64,000 nt of DNA from CALLVY01 sp937899855. GTDB taxonomy: Bacteria; Bacteroidota; Bacteroidia; Chitinophagales; Saprospiraceae. How positions within the stretch are numbered: the first letter of the stretch is position 1; every line of letters begins with the position of its first letter. Location of the stretch: contig JBCBQC010000005.1 of the NCBI GenBank assembly GCA_039820405.1, positions 1-64,000 of the forward strand, read 5' to 3'. The translations under genes were made by a program, and so were the position numbers. This document shows, piece by piece, positions 33,992 to 42,715 of this stretch. The notes below the pieces were generated by a model. It was not told the origin of the DNA and searched no databases. It saw only the letters and a list, made by a program, of their open reading frames with translations.

Positions 33992-36394
33992 TTACTGTCT
34001 CATGATCCGTCGCAATTCGTCTTTGGAAATCTTCTTTTCGCGCAGTGCACCGGTACCGAGCTTCCCAAAGCTCCAGTTGAGCGACAACTTGACGAAGTGC
34101 CAGTCGCCCTCGGAGAGGTAACCCATTTCGATTCCCCCAAAGTCGGAGGTCCCGCGAAACTTGTATTCATCAAAAATATCGTTCCCCAGTACGCGTACGT
34201 TGAGCTGGTTTTGAAAAAACTTACGGCTCACCGCCACACTCACGGCCGAGACGGGGGTATCGCGATAGATCCCATCCACTCGGGGCGAGGTGTACTGAAT
34301 GATGCATTCCAACTTTATGTCTCCCGGCAATTGCAAAGACTGGTTGGTGTAGAAATAGTAGCCCGATAGCGCGTTTTCAACGATGACGCCCCGGTCGAGA
34401 AATTCGTGAGATTCGATCCGTCCGCCAATCACGTTGTAAGAGGAATAGGGCCCCATCCGAAGGGGAAAAGTAATCGAGGCCTGAAAGTTGCGCACCCGCT
34501 CCAGGTTTTTGCGAATGAAGCGGAAGACCGCCGGATCATCAAAGTCGGGAATTTCGATGAGCGTGTTGATCTTATCCTCAAACTGGGTGTAATCGGTTTG
34601 GAAGGTAATGCTCTTGTAGGTCACGCTGGCCGACAGGTTGTGGCTAAACTCGGGGCGCAGGCGGGAGTTGCCCTGTAGCGACACCAGCGAATCGACGTAG
34701 AAGATAAAGGGATTCAAATCCTGGAAAGTGGGTCGTTGAATGCGGTAGCTGTAGCTGACGTTGGTCCGGAGCTTTTCGGACAGGGTACGGGTGACCGAGG
34801 CGGAGGGAAAAAGATTGAAAAAGCTGCGTGAAAACAGGGGCTCACTTTCGTCGAGCGAAGAGGCCCCATCGGATTGGGTCCACTCCCCCCGCAGGCCCAC
34901 CTGGGTTTTCCACTTGCCCTTGGCCACGTTGATTTGGGAATAGGCCGCCAAAATATTTTCGGTGTAGTCGTAATCGCTACTCGCCTCGGGCAGTAGGCGG
35001 TACTGACCATTTTCGTTGTCCTGCGCCTCAAAGTCGAGGGTACTGATGTTGGTGATGTAGGCATTTTTTACTCCCCCTTCCAATCGGATGCCATCGGGAA
35101 AGACCTTGACAAAGTCGGCCTGTACCGAAGTAACGGCAATGTTGTTGTCGTTGGTCGTCCGGCGGTTGATCGGCGAAACGACCCCGTCGATCAGCAGGTC
35201 TTGGTCGATCGCTTCGACCCGGTCCAGGTTGTAGTCCGAGTACTGGGCATTGATCGAGACGTTGGAGCCGAGGGTATCCAGGCTTTGCTCAAAAAAGCCG
35301 CTGAGGATGTTGCTACCCTGGGTGTAGGGACCGTCGATATCGGCTAGAATGGTAAAGCCGTTCTCCCCGTTGGCGGTGAGGTAGTTGCGGTTGTTACCGA
35401 CTTTGACGGCGTCGGTAGAAATCCCGGAGTACTGGATCCCAATCCGGCTCTTGCTACTAAGCTGGTAGGCGGTGCGGACGGTGTAATCGTGGGCGAGGGC
35501 CTCGTGGTTGTAATGCAGTCGGTTGTCGACGTGAATGTTGTCGCCATTGGTTTCGAAGAAACGGGCGTAGTACTCCCGACCGGCCCGGTTGAAGGGGCGG
35601 ATGCCGTAGCTGGCCTGGACCAGCAGCTTGGAAAATTTGTAGTAGCCATCCGCCTTGAAGTAGGCCCGCCAGTCCGTCCGTTTTTCCACCTCCTGGACCA
35701 AACCAATTTTAAAACCCTGCAGGGCGCGGCCCTTGGTAATGATGTTGATCACGGCATTCCCCGAAGCGTCGTACTTGGCCGAGGGATTTTCGATGATCTG
35801 GATTTCTTTGATGTCGTTGGACGACAGGTTTTGTAGAATCTGATTGGAAGCGATCAGTTGACCGTCGACGTAGATGAGGGCGGCCCCCTTGCCGATGATC
35901 GAGACCTGCCCACTGTTGTTGATCAATACCTTGGGCGAGCTGGCCAGTACCTCCATGGCCGTTCCCGTACTTTGCAGGGAAGTATTGGCCACGTTGATCA
36001 CCAAATCTTCCCCGCGTCTTTCGTAGATTTTTTGCCGCGCCACCACTTCGACGCCCTCTAGCAAGATGGCCGTGAGGGTGAGGGTGCCCAGGTCGACTTG
36101 GCCAGCGGCATCCGTCCCCTCGACTACCCGAAAGTAGTCTTCAAAACCCAGGGCGGTGACGCGCAGCAGGTAAGTCGATGGCGCCAGCCCGGTGAAGAGA
36201 AATTCCCCGTCGACAAAGAGCTCGCCCTGAATCAGCGAACTATCGGCGGGATCGAGCAGTAGGACATTGCCCACCTCGATGGCTTGTTTGTTGTCGTCTA
36301 CCACCTTGCCGGTAAGATCGAAAGCGTCGGCCGAGGCCGAGGCGGAAGCCAGCAGCAGGGCGCACAGGAAAAGGAAAGTTACTTTTAATTTCAT
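33992..36394 (-). CDS. TonB-dependent outer-membrane receptor (carboxypeptidase-like domain, barrel_3 type)
   Basis: An 800-residue outer-membrane protein. It has a signal peptide (MKLKVTFLFLCALLLASASA), a carboxypeptidase-regulatory-like beta domain at 25-105, a plug region (DIKEIQIIENPSAKYDASGN, about 195-225) and a long 22-strand-type barrel to the C-terminus. The plug wording and the lack of a TonB box typical for SusC place it with the smaller outer_membrane_beta-barrel_3 family common in Bacteroidota. Start at 36394 was chosen since it opens the signal peptide; the frame to 36430 adds hydrophilic residues. It lies 43 bp upstream of the FAAL-NRPS gene and is probably co-transcribed. It could import the metal-bound or free product, or another nutrient. 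No IucA/IucC-type siderophore synthetase supports a ferric-siderophore role directly. Confidence 0.85.
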   Translation of the reverse strand: MKLKVTFLFLCALLLASASASADAFDLTGKVVDDNKQAIEVGNVLLLDPADSSLIQGELFVDGEFLFTGLAPSTYLLRVTALGFEDYFRVVEGTDAAGQVDLGTLTLTAILLEGVEVVARQKIYERRGEDLVINVANTSLQSTGTAMEVLASSPKVLINNSGQVSIIGKGAALIYVDGQLIASNQILQNLSSNDIKEIQIIENPSAKYDASGNAVINIITKGRALQGFKIGLVQEVEKRTDWRAYFKADGYYKFSKLLVQASYGIRPFNRAGREYYARFFETNGDNIHVDNRLHYNHEALAHDYTVRTAYQLSSKSRIGIQYSGISTDAVKVGNNRNYLTANGENGFTILADIDGPYTQGSNILSGFFEQSLDTLGSNVSINAQYSDYNLDRVEAIDQDLLIDGVVSPINRRTTNDNNIAVTSVQADFVKVFPDGIRLEGGVKNAYITNISTLDFEAQDNENGQYRLLPEASSDYDYTENILAAYSQINVAKGKWKTQVGLRGEWTQSDGASSLDESEPLFSRSFFNLFPSASVTRTLSEKLRTNVSYSYRIQRPTFQDLNPFIFYVDSLVSLQGNSRLRPEFSHNLSASVTYKSITFQTDYTQFEDKINTLIEIPDFDDPAVFRFIRKNLERVRNFQASITFPLRMGPYSSYNVIGGRIESHEFLDRGVIVENALSGYYFYTNQSLQLPGDIKLECIIQYTSPRVDGIYRDTPVSAVSVAVSRKFFQNQLNVRVLGNDIFDEYKFRGTSDFGGIEMGYLSEGDWHFVKLSLNWSFGKLGTGALREKKISKDELRRIMRQ

Positions 36395-36462
36395 ATTACC
36401 AATTTTTGAGTTGGGCCACTCGGAAGCCATGGATGTTGGCGGCTCCCGTAGGGTCCATCAGG

Positions 36463-37413
36463 TTAAAGTGCCTCCGCTTTGGGGTTGAATACATCATTGT
36501 AGCGTTGGGTAATGCCTTCGGTCGTAGGCGCTGCGGCATTCCAATCGCTGACTTGGCGATAGAGGTAATCCGCGGCGGCCAAATTGGCCAGCTTGAGACC
36601 GATGCGCAGCAACAGGAGCAGCTGTCCCCAGAGGAACAAAAGCACAATACCGGCCATCGAGTGAGCGGGAATCGAGTTGGCAATCATCCCGTAGATGGCG
36701 CATACCGCAGCCAGTGTAAATAGGTTCAAAGCGTATAGCGAGAAAAAACGTCCAAAATATTTGAAGCACAATCGCGTGCTCTCTACCACGGGTCGCGTCA
36801 GCCAGGCGCGATCGCGGTATACGGTGTGAATCTTAGCGTAGTCGTGCCACAGGGAGATGCTCACCGAAAACAGAAGGTAAAGGGGCAGTAGCCACCAAAG
36901 GGCATGGAGGAAATCAAATTCACTCCACAGCTCCAGGATGGAAAAATCCTTGGCAATACTGGCCCCCAGTTTTACAAAAGCCCACAAGAGCGCCCCCTGG
37001 ATGACGGCGAAGTAAGCGGCCAGTCGAAACGTGCGCCAAAAGTAGCGGGCCGCACCACCCCAGAAGCCCCACCGGGCCACCCCCGTGGCCTCCTCCCGCA
37101 GGTGATTCAACCACCCCCCCAGCAGCCAGATCTGGAGTAGGAAAAAGACCAAGGCCACGCCCACCGATTGGTACTGAAAAAAGTCGAGGTCGGAGGCAAA
37201 CTGACTGGTGAGGGCACTCAGAAAGGGATAGGGCGAAGCCGTCAAGCTGTCGCTGATCGACAGGGAGTGCGCCGCATTTTTTCCCAGAAAAGCGGTCAAG
37301 CTCGCCGCCGTCGTCAAGGCCAAGCCAAAGTTGAGGGCAAAAAACAGTCCCCAGTAAGGGCGATTTTGCCAGAGCCGTCGCCAGCCCATTCCGTATGCTT
37401 GAAGCACGCTCAT
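36463..37413 (-). CDS. Six-helix membrane protein of unknown function
   Basis: A 316-residue integral membrane protein with about six transmembrane helices, near residues 20-45, 95-115, 145-165, 185-208, 235-258 and 262-285 (for instance WWLLPLYLLFSVSISLW and GIVLLFLWGQLLLLLRIGL). I recognise no catalytic motif. Bacteroidota genomes carry many such proteins of the DUF4013-like class, but the match is only by general look. It lies 69 bp upstream of the TonB receptor gene and 27 bp after the M1 peptidase gene, all in one direction. Start at 37413 was taken because the upstream part of the frame overlaps the peptidase gene. Confidence 0.65.
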   Translation of the reverse strand: MSVLQAYGMGWRRLWQNRPYWGLFFALNFGLALTTAASLTAFLGKNAAHSLSISDSLTASPYPFLSALTSQFASDLDFFQYQSVGVALVFFLLQIWLLGGWLNHLREEATGVARWGFWGGAARYFWRTFRLAAYFAVIQGALLWAFVKLGASIAKDFSILELWSEFDFLHALWWLLPLYLLFSVSISLWHDYAKIHTVYRDRAWLTRPVVESTRLCFKYFGRFFSLYALNLFTLAAVCAIYGMIANSIPAHSMAGIVLLFLWGQLLLLLRIGLKLANLAAADYLYRQVSDWNAAAPTTEGITQRYNDVFNPKAEAL

Positions 37414-37439
37414 GCAGCGGTGATTAAAAAGGTTAACGA

Positions 37440-39431
37440 TTATACGAGCGCTACTACGGTCTGGAGCACCTGTTGCATCCAGACCATACACCTTCCCACG
37501 TAGTAGCGTACCGCCACCCGGTCGGGAACGTAGGTGTAGCTGTTATTCAAATAATTGATATCGAGGTAATTCTTGCGCTCCGGATCGATCTCGGCCGACC
37601 TGACGCCGTAGTCGCGGGAGAAAAAGAAATTGACGCTGCGCGCCCGGCCATCCCACTGCCGCCGTTCCACGTGGCCATCAAAGAAGGTAAATTCAATTTC
37701 CACGGGCAGTTGCATTTCCTCCACCCGCTGGATGACCACCTTAGAGAGGTAGCGGGAGCCCGCCTCGGCGCTGCTGTCCACCACCACGTCCTTACCCATG
37801 GGGGGCAGATTGAGAAAGTTGCCGACGTAGGAGACCTTGTAATCACAAGCGGCGGTGGTGTGGAGCACTTGATCAAAGTACCAGTTCAAATTTTCGCCCA
37901 AACGGTCGCCGTGATCTTCGCGGACCACTTCGTTGACGATGGCGATAAAGTCCCGTGCGCAGGGGTGGCCAAAACGCCAGCGTTGGAAGTAAGTCTTCAG
38001 AACCCGATCCATGCTGGGCCGGCCGATGAAGCCTTCCAGCGTCCAGAGCCAGACCCCAGATTTTTTGTAGGAGATGTATTCGTAACCTCCGTTGGGGTAT
38101 TCCCAGGCGGCCCGGTCGTTTTCGGCAATCTTGGGATTGCCGAGGTGGGCGTAGGTATTCCAATTCAGGTCCTTTTGGTGGACCCGCACCCCCAGTAGAT
38201 CGATCACCGCCGAGTTTTGCTGGGCGTAGTATTCATCCATCATCCTGGCCTCAAAGTAGGTGGTGAGGCCCTCGTCAAGCCAGGGTTCCTCCGTTTCGTT
38301 GGAGGCGATGAGGTGCATAAAGTACTGGTGGATAAACTCGTGCGCGGCGAGGGTTTCGGCGGTGTGGATCCCCCGGGGCAAGAAGCCAAAACTACCGACC
38401 GTAATCAGGGTCGGATACTCCATGGCCATGGCAAACAAGCCGTGGAAGGGGGGTTCGACGATGGTGAGTTGGGGATAAGGATAGGGCCCCAGTAGGTCTT
38501 CGAAATATTGTAGGCAGTACTTCAGGACGGCAAAATAACGCTCGCCCATGTAGGCGTGATCGGGATAGGACAAGTAACGCAGGCGGACGTCTGCCCACTG
38601 CGCCTCCTGGACTTGTAGATGGGGCGAGGCCGTCCAGGCAAAGTCGCTGACATCTTCGGCGCGGAAGCGGTAGACCTTGGAGCTGCCCAGCACTTGCTCG
38701 TCCACGGCGATACCGGTGGCCCCAACTTGATAGTCCTGGGGTACGGTGATGGCGACGTTGTAAATGCCGTGGTCCGCGTAAAACTCGCCCTTGAGGTGGT
38801 ACTGGTGGCAATTCCACTGGCCTCGCTCGGCGTAGCGGGTACCGGGGGATTCGTAGACGCCAATTTTGGGGTACCACTGGGCAATGAAGTAAAAGTCTTT
38901 GTTGTAGCCCGAGCGGAGCATGGAACGGGGAATGCGGGCCTCCCAGGTAAAATCGAGGCGGAGGGAATCGCCGGGGAGGAGGGCTTCGGCCAGGTCGATT
39001 TCGATGACGGTGCGGTCGGCGGTATTTTGATCGTCGGGTTGTAAATACCGGTGTTGGTCCAGTAAGGAGCGTCCCCCTTCGTCCACTACCGTCAGCAAGT
39101 CGATCCAACCCCATTCACCATCGTATTGCAGTTGCTGAGAAAAATAAGGGGGTAGTTTGTACCATTCGCGCAGCAGGCTCGACTGAGAGTTTTTGAAGGC
39201 ATTGTAATACAGGTGAAAGGGCATCCGTCGAATGGTGTCGGTGGAGGTATTGCGCCAGTGGAGTTGGCTACGCCCCCGCAGCATTTTTTCCGCTACGTCT
39301 AAGGTAACCTCCACGTCGTAGTTCGCAATTCGGGGCGATGGGGCTGAGGACTGGCCAGTGGCCAGCCCGACGGTAGCGAGGAGCAAGCAAGCGACCGCGA
39401 GCAGTACGGAGATTCTTTTTTTGGCTTTCAT
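37440..39431 (-). CDS. Exported M1-family metallopeptidase
   Basis: A 663-residue protein with an N-terminal signal peptide (hydrophobic stretch ending near GLATG). The gluzincin motif HEFIH with the third zinc ligand in WLDEGLTTYFE is intact, and PPFHGLFAMAMEYPTLI stands in place of the usual GxMEN, as in this Bacteroidota branch. It should be a periplasmic or outer-membrane-associated aminopeptidase. It is the first gene of the co-directional run that continues into the membrane protein, TonB receptor and NRPS genes. It may be an ordinary peptidase at the cluster border, or process the exported lipopeptide; the sequence does not decide. The C-terminal 130 residues form a beta-rich region. 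Confidence 0.88.
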   Translation of the reverse strand: MKAKKRISVLLAVACLLLATVGLATGQSSAPSPRIANYDVEVTLDVAEKMLRGRSQLHWRNTSTDTIRRMPFHLYYNAFKNSQSSLLREWYKLPPYFSQQLQYDGEWGWIDLLTVVDEGGRSLLDQHRYLQPDDQNTADRTVIEIDLAEALLPGDSLRLDFTWEARIPRSMLRSGYNKDFYFIAQWYPKIGVYESPGTRYAERGQWNCHQYHLKGEFYADHGIYNVAITVPQDYQVGATGIAVDEQVLGSSKVYRFRAEDVSDFAWTASPHLQVQEAQWADVRLRYLSYPDHAYMGERYFAVLKYCLQYFEDLLGPYPYPQLTIVEPPFHGLFAMAMEYPTLITVGSFGFLPRGIHTAETLAAHEFIHQYFMHLIASNETEEPWLDEGLTTYFEARMMDEYYAQQNSAVIDLLGVRVHQKDLNWNTYAHLGNPKIAENDRAAWEYPNGGYEYISYKKSGVWLWTLEGFIGRPSMDRVLKTYFQRWRFGHPCARDFIAIVNEVVREDHGDRLGENLNWYFDQVLHTTAACDYKVSYVGNFLNLPPMGKDVVVDSSAEAGSRYLSKVVIQRVEEMQLPVEIEFTFFDGHVERRQWDGRARSVNFFFSRDYGVRSAEIDPERKNYLDINYLNNSYTYVPDRVAVRYYVGRCMVWMQQVLQTVVALV

Positions 39432-40494
39432 GAGGGCATCAAACGCTTAAGTCATTTACTAATTTCAGTGGCTACAAACCGAGCGATCATCCAACAAATT
39501 GGAGCACTTTCGGCGGGTGAATCGCGGGGCCAAGCCAGTACCGTACCAAGACAGTGGGCAGCGCCATTGTCGGGGCATGGAAAGGAGTAATTTTGACAAT
39601 AATTTTTGAGTATCCCCCCACGCAGGAAAGGGACCGGGCACTGCACCACAACCATTGGTCGTCAAACCGTGGATGAGGTGAGCAACATTCGTTTGGCGAA
39701 AGGAGCGTGTTAAAGGGCGAAGAGAGGTTGGCAGATTTCTCGCCCATCGGTTACTTTTTCTCTTGCCGTAGACGGGACGGGGGGGAGTAAAAGTTGCACC
39801 GGTTGGAGTTTCTTTTTTGTTTTTTGTTTTTTTGGACAATAGGCCTCGCTGCTTCAGTCAGGAAGCTTAGTCACCGACAACCTAGGTCGCGCCAATCAAA
39901 TGCTGCCATTAAATAGCAATATGGCCATACACAAAACACCCGCCTGTCTAAGAACTTTCGTGCGGATTCCACTTGAATCCGCATCAAAACCTCTTTAGTG
40001 TAGAACCGATGATGTTGCGTTTTCCATCGTAAATACCGTTGCCCCCATACCACTACTTAAATGCCAGACGTGTGACATTTAGTGTTGGGTGCATACCAGT
40101 ATTGTTTTCTGTCTAAATCTGGGCCATTACCCTTCGGTAAAGAAGGGAGTTTGATTGTACCTTTGGAAGGCAGTTGGTTATCCACTAACCCGGCTTACCT
40201 GTGCAAAGGGAGGTCCGGTGTTGGGAGTTGGATAGTCGTTACGGAACGCCCGGTAAAGGGCGCCTTGATTTGAGATTGTTTGGAGTTGGCGATCCAAAAT
40301 AGTTGTTTCCTATCAAATCTTTAATCGTCCCAAACTTTCTTGTTACAAAGATAGAAACAAGATTCGCGATTTAGCAAATAAAGTCAATTAAAAAACGACT
40401 AAATTTGCATATCCGGTGTTAATTTAACGGATTTAACGCAACTTAACAAGCCAGACCTCCGAATAATTTTTTGATTTTAAGCCCTTCCCCCCTC
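39432..40494. other. About 1 kb without recognisable genes at the right border of the biosynthetic cluster
   Basis: Frames here are under 130 codons, overlap on both strands and lack family features. The region is divergent: the M1 peptidase reads left, alkA reads right, so promoters for both should lie within. A CTTGTT/AACAAG inverted repeat sits near 40338-40360. I see no tRNA, transposase remnant or attachment site. Confidence 0.5.
40400..40407 (+). promoter_or_regulatory. Candidate -7 box for the alkA-like gene
   Basis: TAAATTTG fits the Bacteroidota -7 consensus TAnnTTTG exactly and lies 88 bases before the chosen ATG. I see no good -33 TTTG at the right distance, so support is partial. 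Confidence 0.3.
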
Positions 40495-41121
40495 ATGCCA
40501 CAGCCCCTCGCCTCGCTCTCCCCCAGCCTCGTCGACCAACTCGTACACCTCGACCCCCTATTCGGGACGATCCTCGAAGCCCACGGTCCTGCGCCCGACT
40601 GGCGACGACCAGCGGGTTTTACCTCCCTGCTCCACATTATTCTAGAACAGCAAGTCTCCTTAGAATCCGCCCAAGCCGCCTTTGATCGCCTCCAAGCCCG
40701 ATTGGGGACGATTAGCCCCCCCGCGCTACTGAGCCTGAGCGATGAAGAATTGCGCGCCTGTGCCTTTAGCCGGCAAAAGACGCGCTACGCCCGCGAGCTG
40801 GCCCGGGCCCTGATCAGTGGCCAGCTCGAACTCGAAAAACTGGGCGACGGGGAAGAGGCCCAAGTCCGAGCCCAGCTTTGTGCCATCAAGGGCATCGGTC
40901 AGTGGACAGCCGATGTGTACCTAATTTTTTGTTTGGACTACCCGGATATTTTTCCCGTCGGAGACATCGCGGCCATCAACTCGGTGAAGGAACTTACCGG
41001 CTTGGTCGATAAGGAGGCGGTGGTGCGGCGTAGCCAAAACTGGCGCCCCTTGCGAACGGCAGCTACCAAAATGTTGTGGCACAGTTATCTTTGTCGGCGA
41101 GGACGCACTTATGGACAATGA
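40495..41121 (+). CDS. DNA-3-methyladenine glycosylase II-like (HhH-GPD)
   Basis: A 208-residue HhH-GPD base-excision glycosylase of the AlkA type that removes alkylated purines. The helix-hairpin-helix is at LCAIKGIGQWTADVYLI (about 125-142) and the catalytic aspartate is in FPVGDIAAI (about 155), as the family requires. The N-terminal LHIILEQQVSLESAQAAF segment is characteristic. The ATG at 40495 is preferred to a TTG at 40471. The last part of this gene (from 41090) is copied downstream after the first lipoprotein gene, a mark of the tandem duplication described separately. It reads alone on the plus strand. Confidence 0.88.
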   Translation: MPQPLASLSPSLVDQLVHLDPLFGTILEAHGPAPDWRRPAGFTSLLHIILEQQVSLESAQAAFDRLQARLGTISPPALLSLSDEELRACAFSRQKTRYARELARALISGQLELEKLGDGEEAQVRAQLCAIKGIGQWTADVYLIFCLDYPDIFPVGDIAAINSVKELTGLVDKEAVVRRSQNWRPLRTAATKMLWHSYLCRRGRTYGQ

Positions 41122-41472
41122 AGGCCAGAAAGTCACGGTAGCACTTGCATCTTTGATCCAGAAGAACCACTTTGAAAGCATATCACAGGCCTCAAAGCCA
41201 TACGAGGTCTTTCCCCTCCTGCTCTACTTTTCAGCTCTAAGATCATAGTTTAAAAACCGGCTTCGCCTCGCTCGGGTGAACCCAATTTTCCTGCGCTATT
41301 CACGCTCTGAAATAGCTGGCTTCGCTCGTGCAATCGAGACGAGGTGGCTCCCTTGTGTTAAAGTGTTTAGCCCCATTCCCCCGTACGTACCCATTCGCGG
41401 TATCCGACGGCCACCGCGCGCCGTTGGCCAGGAGTGTTATGTCTCATTTAATCACTTTATAATCCATTCATT
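41122..41472. other. Intergenic leader of the first lipoprotein gene
   Basis: No gene. Its last 100 bases match the leader of the second lipoprotein gene nearly base for base, ending in AATCACTTTATAATC and the ATG. The conservation suggests shared regulatory DNA. Confidence 0.55.
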
Positions 41473-42213
41473 ATGCTAAATTACAAGTCTTTTAAATTCC
41501 TTCCCTTCCTGCTGTTGGCAGTGGCCCTTCTGCTTGCTTCCTGTGGAAAAGAAAACCTAGTTCCACTGCCCACGGATGACCTACTCGAACGCCAACGGAA
41601 TGACCCAGGCTCCGCCAACGGGGATTTGGTGCCCGCAGCAGCGGACCGCCAAACGCGGGCATCCGGTTTTTTGGTTGGCTTTGTACAAGCCTTCAATGGC
41701 CGTTTTGTACCCCTCCCGGGGGTCGAGGTCTCCGTGACGGGTTCGGACTGTTCCGAGTCGGCGACCACGGTCAGTGGTCGTCCGCAAAATTACCGTCTCC
41801 CCGGTTTGTGTGCCGGTTCCGTTTGTATGGCCTTTGCTACCCCCGCGGACAATGGAGTCGATATCACCGACTTGGTGGTCATTCAAAACCACATCAGTGG
41901 GGCGCGACCATTTACCCAAGCGTTTCAATTTCTGGCCGCCGATGCCAACCGGGATGGCAACATTGATCAGGACGATCTGGCGATCATCATTCAGATCAGC
42001 GTAGGTACGCTCGCGGATTTTCCGGTCAGTCAGAACATCGTGTTCGTTGCCGAGCCCGATTACGCGATCTTGCAAAGGGAGGTGGACGATACCGGAACGA
42101 TTGGAAAAACGGCCCTGAGCTTTGTGGGGGCTACCAGCCCCTGTCTCAACAGCAACTTGCTTGATCGCCGCGCCATCAAGACGGGAGACGTCAACGGTGA
42201 CTTTGTCTTCTGA
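41473..42213 (+). CDS. Dockerin-like lipoprotein, copy 1
   Basis: A 246-residue lipoprotein. The signal sequence ends in the lipobox LLASC with acylated cysteine at 24, followed by GKEN, so there is no simple retention signal I can call. A short carboxypeptidase-like beta region (LPGVEVSVTGSDC) precedes a dockerin-like double calcium loop at about 125-180: VDITDLVVIQNHISG and then DANRDGNIDQDDLAIIIQI, two EF-hand-type D-x-N-x-D-G patterns. The C-terminus carries RRAIKTGDVNGDF, another such loop. The paralogue at 42716-43456 has the same length and about half identical residues. It is likely outer-membrane or surface anchored; the binding partner is unknown. Confidence 0.75.
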   Translation: MLNYKSFKFLPFLLLAVALLLASCGKENLVPLPTDDLLERQRNDPGSANGDLVPAAADRQTRASGFLVGFVQAFNGRFVPLPGVEVSVTGSDCSESATTVSGRPQNYRLPGLCAGSVCMAFATPADNGVDITDLVVIQNHISGARPFTQAFQFLAADANRDGNIDQDDLAIIIQISVGTLADFPVSQNIVFVAEPDYAILQREVDDTGTIGKTALSFVGATSPCLNSNLLDRRAIKTGDVNGDFVF

Positions 42214-42244
42214 GACAGCAGTTTGAAAAACGCCTCGGAGCGTA

Positions 42245-42277
42245 CCCAGAGTCCCCTCTTTGCAGGTGGACTTTGGG
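42245..42277 (+). terminator. Decayed terminator after lipoprotein copy 1
   Basis: CCCAGAGTCC at 42245-42254 pairs with GGACTTTGGG at 42268-42277 with one mismatch, the position equivalent to the good terminator after copy 2. The T-run is missing (ACTGTGG follows), so it probably no longer stops transcription well. Confidence 0.5.
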
Positions 42278-42539
42278 ACTGTGGTCTCTGACCATGGGTA
42301 AAACGCTATACCGCTGGCTTTGTCGGCGAGGACGCACTTACGGATAATGAAGTTTAAAAAAATCGCCACGTCACTTGCATGTTTGCAATAGATCAACGAT
42401 GTTTGTCTAACAAAACAGCCTCACCATATCCAAGGGGCCCATTGCTCTCCTGCTCTATTTTCCAGCTCTACCATTTTTGTTTTACATCGTGTTTCACCTC
42501 GCTCTGGTGAATCTCATTTTCCTGCTCTATTCTCGCTCT

Positions 42540-42617
42540 GGGATAGGTCCCTTCGCTCGTTCGATCGAGTCGAAATAGTCCAATACCATTTACCATTGAT
42601 ACGGTTGGACCTATCCC
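42540..42617. repeat. Inverted repeat in the leader of lipoprotein copy 2
   Basis: GGGATAGGTCC at 42540-42550 and GGACCTATCCC at 42607-42617 are exact 11-base inverted arms. The matching place in copy 1 lacks the second arm. It may be a stem in the mRNA leader or an operator. Confidence 0.6.
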
Positions 42618-42715
42618 CTCTCCACACCTTACCCATTCGCGGTATCCGACGGCCCCTGTGCGCCATCGGCTGGTAGTGCTATTTCTCATTTTAATCACTT
42701 TATAATCAATTCATT

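Larger units (their letters stand above)
41090..42280 (+). repeat. Tandem duplication, copy 1
   Basis: The unit runs from the 3' end of the alkA-like gene (TTTGTCGGCGAGGACGCACTT) through non-coding DNA with TACCCATTCGCGGTATCCGA, a shared ATCACTTTATAATC box just before the start codon, the lipoprotein gene and its terminator-like hairpin. Copy 2 repeats the same order with an offset of about 1229-1243 bases. Confidence 0.85.
42214..42715. other. Spacer between the two lipoprotein genes
   Basis: This holds the degenerate terminator of copy 1, a copied scrap of the alkA 3' end (from 42319) and the leader of copy 2. No independent gene is supported. Confidence 0.6.
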
